From positions 1 through 14,203 of the forward strand of contig JANXSH010000665.1 of assembly GCA_025356615.1 (NCBI GenBank): a stretch of 14,203 nucleotides of DNA. The letters are read 5' to 3'. The DNA comes from Planctomycetia bacterium. Its GTDB lineage: Bacteria > Planctomycetota > Planctomycetia > Gemmatales > Gemmataceae. Positions within the stretch are counted from its first letter, which is position 1. Each line of letters starts with the position of its first letter. Positions 7,582 to 13,857 of the stretch are shown here, in pieces. The notes below the pieces were generated by a model. The model was not told the origin of the DNA. It made no database searches and saw only the letters and a list, made by a program, of their open reading frames with translations. The position numbers and the translations under genes are program-made.

Positions 7582-7911
7582 TCACACGCCCGGCCTGGCC
7601 GCGAACTTCCCGGCGGGGCTTTCCAGCCGCGTCGGCTCGTAGCCCGCCTTCTCGATGGCCTCCCACAGGGCGCGGGGCGAGGGCTGCGCACCCGGCTTCG
7701 GGGTGACCGTCAGTCGCTTCGACTTCACCTCGGTCGAGACGTTCGCCACGCCCGGCACGGCATAGAGTTCATCCGCCATCTTGCGGGCGCAGCTCATGCA
7801 GTGCATCTTTGCGACGGTGATCGCCGTGGTCGCCGGCTCGGTCGCCTGGACGGTTGCGGCCAGAGCCAGGATAGCCAAGGCGGCCAACAGGGTGGTCTTC
7901 ACGTTCCGCAT
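7582..7911 (-). CDS. Secreted HMA-domain (CopZ/MerP-like) metal-binding protein
   Basis: A 109-residue protein with a signal peptide (1 to about 23, ending VQA) followed by one heavy-metal-associated domain (about 30-97). The metal loop reads KMHCMSCARKM, with the paired cysteines at 38 and 41. The closing strand segment, LWEAIEKAGYEP, is typical of HMA folds. Cytosolic CopZ and ATPase domains usually bind Cu(I) through this CxxC; export through the signal peptide makes this a periplasmic carrier, as in MerP. The ATG at 7911 has AGGAG 7 bases upstream. It likely passes metal between the YHS-type proteins, the storage protein and the pump; this partner assignment is inference from gene order. 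Confidence 0.9.
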   Translation of the reverse strand: MRNVKTTLLAALAILALAATVQATEPATTAITVAKMHCMSCARKMADELYAVPGVANVSTEVKSKRLTVTPKPGAQPSPRALWEAIEKAGYEPTRLESPAGKFAARPGV

Positions 7912-7966
7912 ATCTGTACTCCTTTTTCAATCAGGGACATTCCGGCAAGGTTTCTTACCCTGCCGT

Positions 7967-8818
7967 TCATCGCTTCCAATAGGCATCGGGCGGTTTGATC
8001 CCGTTCGGCTGCTCCTTCGCCCGCCGAACGAACTCATCTACGCAGGGCGAGCAGCAGAAGCGGTAGCTTTGACCGGCGACGACCCAGGCGAAGCCCGGCT
8101 CCGAACGGGCCGATGCCACCGGGCACAGCCAGCCGGCCTTCCGGGGGGAAAGGTCGTGGTCGGCCTCATGGTCCTCGAACTTCGCGGCGGCGGTCGTGTT
8201 GCCGTTGGCCTCGATGTCGGCCCGACCGTACTTGCCGCCCGGCGTCACAAATAAGCCCCGCTGTTGGGCCTGGTGCGAGGCGAGGTCGCCCGGCGACTTT
8301 ACCTCCGCGAACTCGACGCGATAGCGGTTGTTCTCGACGGCTAGTCGGGGGACCGTGACCGACAACAGGTCACGCCCCCAAAGCGATTCGGCCAGACGGC
8401 CCTTGAACCGCGAGGTCGTACCCGCCGGGTCGTCCGGCTGGGGCATCGGCACCAGGAGTACCTTGGCCGGCTTGTCGTTCCCGGCGGCCCGCACCCAGGC
8501 CGTCAGCACCTGCCGGTCGATCGCGCGGTGTGCCCTGGCATCGCGCCGGAGGATGTTGAACGTCAGCGACCCACCCGGCCCCAGGACCGCCTCTGCATGG
8601 TCGTGAGGATCGCTTCCCCCGAGGGAAGCCACGGTGCCTCCGTGTGGCGCGACTAGGTGTTCGTGTTCGCCCTCGCCGTGGTGCCTTTGCCGGTCCCAGG
8701 GTGCCCACGGGATCACAAACAGGAGCAGCACCAGTACGATCGCGCCACACATAACGACGAGTACCCGGCGGGCACGTTTCCGTTCCTCCGGACTGAGACG
8801 ATTCTTTCTTCGGGCCAT
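7967..8818 (-). CDS. Membrane-anchored His-rich protein with C-terminal YHS/TRASH-like Cys site
   Basis: A 283-residue protein. A basic N-terminus (MARRKNRLSPEERKRARR) leads into one TM segment (about 18-39), so the rest should lie in the periplasm. A His cluster follows (RHHGEGEHEHLVAPHGG, 45-61), then a beta-rich middle domain. The C-terminal 52 residues carry CPV at 232 and FCCSPC at 254-259 (Cys 255, 256 and 259), close to the YHS/TRASH metal-site pattern. The upstream gene encodes the same architecture with the same Cys spacing and the same 52-residue distance to the C-terminus, so the two are tandem paralogs. Here the lipoprotein signal is replaced by a membrane anchor. The ATG at 8818 has AGGTG just upstream. 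Copper binding is probable, not shown. Confidence 0.82.
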   Translation of the reverse strand: MARRKNRLSPEERKRARRVLVVMCGAIVLVLLLFVIPWAPWDRQRHHGEGEHEHLVAPHGGTVASLGGSDPHDHAEAVLGPGGSLTFNILRRDARAHRAIDRQVLTAWVRAAGNDKPAKVLLVPMPQPDDPAGTTSRFKGRLAESLWGRDLLSVTVPRLAVENNRYRVEFAEVKSPGDLASHQAQQRGLFVTPGGKYGRADIEANGNTTAAAKFEDHEADHDLSPRKAGWLCPVASARSEPGFAWVVAGQSYRFCCSPCVDEFVRRAKEQPNGIKPPDAYWKR

Positions 8819-8885
8819 GCCTTCACCTTTCCGATGACTCTAGGGGCGGGACGATTAGCCGCGCGTGAACAGAATTAGTGCCGCC

Positions 8886-9746
8886 TCACTGCTTTACATA
8901 GAACCCAGGGTCTTTGACCTGGTCGGGCTTCTCCTGTGCCTTCTTCACGAACTCGTTGATGCACGGCGTGCAGCAGAACTCGTACTTCTTACCGCCGATG
9001 ATCCAGGTGATCTTCGGGTTGGCCTTGGTCTTCGAGATGGGGCATATCTTGTCGCCGGGTTGCGGGTTGTCGTCGTGGTCGGTCATCTCGTTGCCGTACA
9101 CATCGGCAGCCGTCTTCCCAGCGCCGTTAGCTTTGATGTCTGCCTCGGTGTACTTCCCCTTCGCGGTGGTGTAGAGCGTTTTCATCTTCTCGGCGGAGCC
9201 CGACTTGGGCATCTTCACCTCATCATGGGGCTTGCCCGCCTCGGAGTTCCCGAAGTCGAAACGGAACCGCCCACCCTCGATGCGGATAGCGGTCACGGTG
9301 ACTGTTACCCGCTTATCCCGAACCGACTCGGGCAGCGTGCCCTCGAAGATCGAGGTCTTGCCCTTGCTGTCGTCTGGGCGTGGCTTCGACTCCAGCGAGA
9401 ACGGGACGCCCTTCGTGTCGCCGTCGGCTTTGGCGAAGGCGTCGAGCGTCTGCTGCTCCACCTCCTGGATTTGGGCCTCGTCCTTGGCCAGAATGTGCAG
9501 GCGGACCAGGCCCTTCTCGCCGAAGATCGCCTCGGCGTGGTAGTTGTCTCGGCCGATCTCGACGATGGTGCCGCCGTGCGTGCCGGCCTTGTGGCCGTGC
9601 TCGCCTTCCGCCTTCGTCTTCTCCTTTGCTTTGTCGGCGATCGCGTCCTTATTCGGAGGCGCCTCGCGCGCCTCCTGGGAGCATCCCGCCACGAAGAGGG
9701 CCAATGCGGCGAATCCGACGACGGTGAGAGTCCACATGCGTTTCAT
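8886..9746 (-). CDS. Lipoprotein with C-terminal YHS/TRASH-like Cys site
   Basis: Probably 286 residues. An ATG at 9752 lies only 2 bases from AGGAG, while the in-frame ATG at 9746 lies 8 bases from it and gives a clean signal peptide, so 9746 is preferred. The lipobox LFVAGC places the lipidated Cys at 22. A His-containing segment GEHGHKAGTHGGTIVEIG is followed by YHAEAIF and a beta-rich domain. The C-terminal 52 residues carry CPI, then YEFCCTPCINEF. CP(x)n-FCCxPC is the YHS/TRASH-type metal site. The distance of all four Cys from the C-terminus is identical in the next gene, showing a duplication. It should sit at a periplasmic membrane face and capture or sense copper; the metal is inferred. 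Confidence 0.85.
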   Translation of the reverse strand: MKRMWTLTVVGFAALALFVAGCSQEAREAPPNKDAIADKAKEKTKAEGEHGHKAGTHGGTIVEIGRDNYHAEAIFGEKGLVRLHILAKDEAQIQEVEQQTLDAFAKADGDTKGVPFSLESKPRPDDSKGKTSIFEGTLPESVRDKRVTVTVTAIRIEGGRFRFDFGNSEAGKPHDEVKMPKSGSAEKMKTLYTTAKGKYTEADIKANGAGKTAADVYGNEMTDHDDNPQPGDKICPISKTKANPKITWIIGGKKYEFCCTPCINEFVKKAQEKPDQVKDPGFYVKQ

Positions 9747-9924
9747 ATTCATGTCTCCTGGCGCGGACCGGCGCGAAGGCGACCAGGCCCGAGCGACCTT
9801 GGATAGGGCTTCGTGTACCGACGAATCCGTCAGCCGACACGAATGCCGAGCTACGAGAGTGGGTAGATGGGGGCGTAGTCACGCGAAGGTGGCGTGAGCG
9901 TGCGCGGAGGAGATCGGACCGGGA

Positions 9925-10368
9925 TTAGCAGCGCAGCATGTGGAATGCGTAGAGAAGGTTGTCCGTGGTGGCGCTGGAGGGTGTGCCCACGCCTTCCCTA
10001 AAGACGGACGAACCGCAGGCCGGCGAGACGACCTGATCCAGCAGAATCGCCAGGTAGAAGTGGAACGGCCCGGAAGCTACGCGGGCGGAAGCGTCGAGAG
10101 CCTCCTGCGGTGCCACGGGGAGAGCGAGTACCTCGCGGTTGGCTTGTTTGCACGGGCAGCCAGGGGCGTCCGGGCACCGTCGAGTCGGCTCGTCCTTCGA
10201 TTCCGTGTTCGGAGGGGTGGGGCAGCAACCACAGGGGGCGGGTGTGGGCGCGGCCAAAGAGTGGGTGGGCATGAACTTCGTCGTGGAGCGCGAGAGGGTG
10301 CAGCAGCAAGCCGCCGGGCCGACGGCCGTCACGATCATCAGGTAAGTCGCCACCACGATACGGAACAT
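9925..10368 (-). CDS. Short Cys-rich exported protein, first gene of the cluster
   Basis: Probably 147 residues from the ATG at 10368, which has GGGAG 6 bases upstream. An in-frame TTG at 10383 also has an AGGAG, but that AGGAG lies so close to the predicted -10 box that it would probably not be in the transcript. A hydrophobic N-terminus (MFRIVVATYLMIVTAVGPAA) is followed at once by CCC. A Pro-rich linker then carries CGCC, and the next cysteines lie in RRCPDAPGCPCKQ. There are 11 Cys in all, including one at the very C-terminus (HMLRC). The C-terminal half (FHFYLAILLDQ) is less polar. I do not recognise a named family. Its place at the head of a copper cluster and its Cys pairs suggest metal binding. 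It is separated from the next gene by about 180 bases, so it might also be expressed separately. Confidence 0.65.
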   Translation of the reverse strand: MFRIVVATYLMIVTAVGPAACCCTLSRSTTKFMPTHSLAAPTPAPCGCCPTPPNTESKDEPTRRCPDAPGCPCKQANREVLALPVAPQEALDASARVASGPFHFYLAILLDQVVSPACGSSVFREGVGTPSSATTDNLLYAFHMLRC

Positions 10369-10398
10369 TGCCCACTCCCACAATTACTTCCGTCTCCT

Positions 10399-10427
10399 AT
10401 TTAACGCGGACAGAGGGAGTAAATCAA
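10399..10427 (-). promoter_or_regulatory. Predicted sigma70-like promoter of the metal cluster
   Basis: On the minus strand TTGATT (10427-10422) is followed after exactly 17 bases by TTAAAT (10404-10399). Each box matches its consensus at 4 of 6 positions. The start of transcription would fall near 10391, giving a short leader into the ATG at 10368. This would drive the whole minus-strand cluster. It is a motif prediction only. Confidence 0.4.
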
Positions 10428-10443
10428 GGGCCAATCCGGTTTC

Positions 10444-10534
10444 GGGTGTGACTAGGGAAGTAGGCGAAGCCCAGGGGTTGCAACCCCTGGGCTTGGGGCA
10501 ATACTCCTTATTGCCTACTTCCATAGTCACACCC
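10444..10534. repeat. Compound inverted repeat able to fold as a cloverleaf
   Basis: The outer arms 10444-10465 and 10513-10534 are reverse complements at 21 of 22 positions. Between them lie a perfect 28-bp palindrome (10467-10494, centre GTTGCAAC) and a second hairpin, GGCAATA (10497-10503) with TATTGCC (10509-10515), which competes with the outer stem for three bases. It sits between the two divergent genes. It could be a small non-autonomous repeat element, a double operator or a structured RNA; the sequence does not decide which. Confidence 0.7.
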
Positions 10535-10682
10535 CTTACTGTGCCCTACCCCCCTCCTCCTGCCAGGGAGTGGGGAGCAAGACCTCAGAGGGATCGTCCT
10601 CCGGTTCTAGCGATCTTTTCGCCGCGCAAGTTTCCTCATTCGGCGCGTCTCCCAGAAAAGGCCCACGCGATCGCCTCGCTAC

Positions 10683-10711
10683 TTGACGCCAGGCCCTCGG
10701 TGCGGGATGAT
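10683..10711 (+). promoter_or_regulatory. Predicted sigma70-like promoter of the zinc-ribbon/TPR gene
   Basis: TTGACG (10683-10688, 5 of 6 to consensus) is followed after 17 bases by GATGAT (10706-10711, 4 of 6). A start near 10718 would give a leader of about 35 bases carrying the GGGGGAG ribosome site ahead of the ATG at 10753. Motif prediction only. Confidence 0.4.
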
Positions 10712-10752
10712 AGTATCGGCGCATCGTTCAGCATCTCGGAGGGGGAGTTCCA

Positions 10753-12420
10753 ATGTCGCAACGCATGGTGACGTGCCCAGAATGTCGGACCCAACTCCGC
10801 TCCAATCGGCCCATTCCGATCGGCTCCACGTTGAATTGCCCCGACTGCAAATCGACGTTCACCGCCCCGGAGGCGTCGCCGAGTCGGGCCGGCCCTATTG
10901 CGCTAATCGCGGTGGCCGTGGCGACGATCCTCGGCGGCTCGGTCATCCTCGCCGCCGTTCTGATGAATCGAACCCCGCCGACCGAAAAGGCCGATCTCCG
11001 ACAACATGACGAGGACGCCCGCCAGAAGAATGACCTCGCCGCCCAGCAAAAGAAGCTCGACGACGGACTGAAGAAGCTCGAGCAAGCGCAATTCCTAGTT
11101 AAGGGGGACGAAGCCCTCCGCAAGCAACGATATGCCGAGGCCGAGGAGGCGTTCTCGCGGGCTGCGGACATTCTGCCCGGTGAGAGCAAAGCCCTCGAGG
11201 GACTCGTCACGGCAAAGGCTGCCCTCGCATCCGCCAAGAAATCGACCGAGGAAGACGGCAAGCGTCAGGCCGAGATCGATCAACTCCTCGATGACGCGAA
11301 GAAGGCTAGCGCAGAGAAGCAGTTCGCCAAGGCCGTGCGCCTGTTGGAGTCGGCCCGCGCCATCAGCCCGACGAACCGCCCCGTCCTCGACGCGCTCGCG
11401 GCGGCTCAGACGGCGCTCGACGCGGACCAGACGCAGAAGAAGGATCTCGCGGACTTCCGCAAGCTCATGGACGCCGCCAAGGCCGGCTTCATCGCCGAAC
11501 GCTACACCGACGCCGTCCGAGATTACCAGGCAGCCGTCCGGCTCATGCCGGACGACCTCGAGGCACAACAGGGCGTCAAGCAGGCCGAGGCCAAGCTCAT
11601 CGGCGTCGCGGACAAGGATAAGCGTCAACTGGCGTTCGACGCCTTCGTCGATCGCGGTCGCAAGTCGCACGGGACAAAGCGATACAACGACGCCATCGCC
11701 GCCCTCGAGTCGGCCCTCCGGCTCATCCCCGAGGAGCGTGAGGCGACGCGCCTCCTGCGCGGCTCCCAGGACGCCTTGAAACTAGCCAAATCGAAGAACG
11801 CCAAACTCCTCGTCGCCGCCGAGGAGGCGATCCGACTGGTTCGCCTCGAGGAAGGACGACGACTCGCCGACGAGGCCGTCCAGAATTGGCCCGAAGACAG
11901 CCGCGCCGAAAAGCTCCTCCGCTCCACCGACCGCCTCATCGAGAACGTCAAGACGGCCCAAAATGCCTTCGTCCGGTACATGCAATCCGGTGCCCTCGCC
12001 ACCGCCAGTGGGCGAAACGCCGACGCGGTCGCCGCCTACGCCGAGGCGCTGCGAATCGACCCGACGAACGCGGAGGTGATGCGACTCCTGCGCAACGCCA
12101 ACCAAGCGCTCGCCCGCGACATCAAGAACAAGAACGAGTACGATCGGCTCATGACCGTCGGGAGTGCCGCCCTGAACCGCAAAGCCTACGCCGATGCGTT
12201 CAGGGCGTTCCGCGATGCCCTCAAGCTCCTCCCCGACGACGCCACCGCCAACGACGGACTGAGCCGGGCCAAGTACGGCCGCGCGATGGTCGATGGGCAG
12301 CAGGCGTTACGCCTCAAGAAGAGGGCCGACGCCATCCGCTTCTTCGAGTCGGCCCTCGTGGAGAAGCCGGACGATTTCCAGGCGACCACGGGGCTACAGA
12401 AGGCGAAGGCGTTGAAGTAA
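10753..12420 (+). CDS. Zinc-ribbon, single-TM, TPR-repeat protein
   Basis: A 555-residue protein with four visible parts. First, a zinc ribbon with Cys 8, 11, 29 and 32 (TCPEC, 17 residues, CPDC). Second, a Pro/Ser linker and one TM segment (about 48-71). Third, a charged coiled-coil stretch (about 78-112). Fourth, about eight TPR-like helical repeats to the end, with units such as RYTDAVRDYQAAVRLMPDD, RYNDAIAALESALRLIPEE and AYADAFRAFRDALKLLPDD. The family is a scaffold type and no catalytic motif is visible. By the positive-inside rule the ribbon could be cytosolic and the TPRs periplasmic, or the reverse; the sequence does not settle it. The ATG at 10753 has GGGGGAG upstream; an ATG at 10765 is an alternative. 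It is divergent from the metal cluster, so a functional link is not implied. Confidence 0.85.
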   Translation: MSQRMVTCPECRTQLRSNRPIPIGSTLNCPDCKSTFTAPEASPSRAGPIALIAVAVATILGGSVILAAVLMNRTPPTEKADLRQHDEDARQKNDLAAQQKKLDDGLKKLEQAQFLVKGDEALRKQRYAEAEEAFSRAADILPGESKALEGLVTAKAALASAKKSTEEDGKRQAEIDQLLDDAKKASAEKQFAKAVRLLESARAISPTNRPVLDALAAAQTALDADQTQKKDLADFRKLMDAAKAGFIAERYTDAVRDYQAAVRLMPDDLEAQQGVKQAEAKLIGVADKDKRQLAFDAFVDRGRKSHGTKRYNDAIAALESALRLIPEEREATRLLRGSQDALKLAKSKNAKLLVAAEEAIRLVRLEEGRRLADEAVQNWPEDSRAEKLLRSTDRLIENVKTAQNAFVRYMQSGALATASGRNADAVAAYAEALRIDPTNAEVMRLLRNANQALARDIKNKNEYDRLMTVGSAALNRKAYADAFRAFRDALKLLPDDATANDGLSRAKYGRAMVDGQQALRLKKRADAIRFFESALVEKPDDFQATTGLQKAKALK

Positions 12421-12454
12421 TCACTTCCCCAAGTATCGTAATGGTTTCGACATA

Positions 12455-12482
12455 AAGCCCACCCGTTGCAACGGGCGGGCTT
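12455..12482 (+). terminator. 28-bp palindrome, probable terminator of the TPR gene
   Basis: Bases 12455-12468 pair with 12469-12482 except for one mismatch (12461 with 12476). The ends read AAGCCC and GGGCTT and the centre GTTGCAAC. It lies 35 bases past the TAA of the TPR gene and ahead of the enolase-type gene. No U-tract follows, so intrinsic termination is not certain. The same ends and centre occur in the palindrome at 10467-10494. Confidence 0.5.
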
Positions 12483-12513
12483 CGCGTGTCTCTCCCCTCC
12501 CCGAGACCCAGCC

Positions 12514-13857
12514 GTGAAGCCGACCGACATCCGCGTGCGTGACGTGTCTTACGACCTGCACGACTTCCGTTACCGCACGCCCATCAAGTTCGGCGGGGTG
12601 GCGGTCGATCGCGTGACCATGCTCGACGTGACGCTGACCGTCGAGACGCGCCTCGGGAAGGTCGCGACCGGGTTCGGCTCGATGCCGATCGGCAACGTCT
12701 GGGCGTACCCCTCCCGCAAGATGACCTACGACGACACGCTCGCCGCGATGAAGGCGCTCATCGACCCCGTCGCCCGGCTCACGGCGGGCGGCACGGTCGT
12801 AGGCCACCCCATCGACATTACCCACGCGCTCGAGCCGGAGTACCACGCAACGGCGCTCGGCATCACGAACACCGCCGACCCCATTCCGCCGCTGGCGACC
12901 CTCGTCGTCGCCAGCCCGTTCGACGCCGCCCTGCACGACGCCTTCGGCAAGGTCCACGGACTCAACTGTTACCACACCTACGGCCCCGACTTCGTCTCGC
13001 ACGACCTCGGCCACTACCTCGGCAAGGAGTTCGCCGGCGACCAGCTCATCCAACATATCTCGACGACGCCCCAACCGAGTATGCCGCTGTACCACCTCAT
13101 CGGCGCGCTCGACCCCTTGGAGCCGGGCGATGTCCAAACGCCGGTGGGCGACGGCATGCCCGAGACGCTCGGCGAGTGGATCCTGCGGGACGGCCTGACC
13201 CACCTCAAGATCAAGCTCAACGGCGAGGATGTCGGCTGGGATGTCGAGCGTGTCTGCCGTGTCGAGCGCGTCTGCACCCTGACGCAGGCGAGGCGAGGTG
13301 TGAACACCTGGCACTATTCGCTCGACTTCAACGAGCGCTGCCCGGATGTCCAAACCTTGCTCGGCTTCCTCCGCGAGGTGCAGAGCCGTGCGCCGGCGGC
13401 GTTCGACCGCATCGCCTACATCGAACAGCCGACCGCGCGCGACCTGAAGGCGAATCGCTCGAACACGATGCACGAAGCGTCGGCGTTGCGGCCCGTCGTC
13501 ATCGACGAGTCGTTACTGGACCTCGAGAGTCTCCTGATCGCCCGCGAGATGGGCTACACCGGGGCCGCCCTCAAGGCGTGCAAGGGGCAGACGCAGTCGC
13601 TCCTGATGGCCGCAGCCGCGCACCGATACGGCCTCTTCCTGTGCGTGCAAGACCTCACCTGTCCGGGGGCGTCGCTCATCCAGTCGGCGAGCCTCGCCGC
13701 GCACGTCGACGGCATGAGCGCCATCGAGGCGAACTCGCGCCAGTACGTCCCCGCCGCGAACGCCGAGTGGGAGGGCCGATTCCCCGGCGTGTTCCGCATC
13801 GAGGGCGGGCGGATGAACACGGGCATCCTGACGGGGCCGGGGCTTGGGGCGGTGTAG
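12514..13857 (+). CDS. Enolase-superfamily enzyme (mandelate racemase/muconate lactonizing-like), substrate unknown
   Basis: 447 residues from the GTG at 12514. The frame is open upstream to a TTG at 12466, but that lies inside the terminator palindrome and the added residues look non-native. The ribosome site is weak (GAGA only). The C-terminal barrel shows the superfamily pattern: KxK in HLKIKLNG (Lys 232 and 234), metal ligands in SLDFNE (Asp 271), AYIEQPT (Glu 304) and VIDES (Asp 331/Glu 332), and a Lys in ALKACKGQ (354 or 357) at the sixth-strand position. Such enzymes abstract a proton next to a carboxylate and then racemise, epimerise, eliminate or cycloisomerise. The N-terminal capping domain (about 1-130), which sets substrate choice, gives no clear clue. 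It is probably not co-transcribed with the TPR gene, given the hairpin and 93-base gap. Confidence 0.88.
   Translation: MKPTDIRVRDVSYDLHDFRYRTPIKFGGVAVDRVTMLDVTLTVETRLGKVATGFGSMPIGNVWAYPSRKMTYDDTLAAMKALIDPVARLTAGGTVVGHPIDITHALEPEYHATALGITNTADPIPPLATLVVASPFDAALHDAFGKVHGLNCYHTYGPDFVSHDLGHYLGKEFAGDQLIQHISTTPQPSMPLYHLIGALDPLEPGDVQTPVGDGMPETLGEWILRDGLTHLKIKLNGEDVGWDVERVCRVERVCTLTQARRGVNTWHYSLDFNERCPDVQTLLGFLREVQSRAPAAFDRIAYIEQPTARDLKANRSNTMHEASALRPVVIDESLLDLESLLIAREMGYTGAALKACKGQTQSLLMAAAAHRYGLFLCVQDLTCPGASLIQSASLAAHVDGMSAIEANSRQYVPAANAEWEGRFPGVFRIEGGRMNTGILTGPGLGAV

Noticed and set aside
9747..9752. ATG at 9752 as start of the lipoprotein
   Set aside because: Only 2 bases separate it from AGGAG; the in-frame ATG at 9746 has 8-base spacing. 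It remains possible, and the difference is two residues.
9879..9897. Small hairpin (TCACGC with GCGTGA) after the Cys-rich gene
   Set aside because: A 6-bp stem with no U-tract is too weak to call a terminator that would split the cluster.
10369..10383. TTG at 10383 as start of the Cys-rich protein
   Set aside because: Its AGGAG lies immediately after the predicted -10 box, so it may not be transcribed; the ATG at 10368 has its own GGGAG and a cleaner signal peptide.
12466..12513. Upstream TTG as start of the enolase-type gene
   Set aside because: It lies inside the 28-bp palindrome and would add 16 residues with no homology-like character; GTG at 12514 begins directly before the expected first strand.
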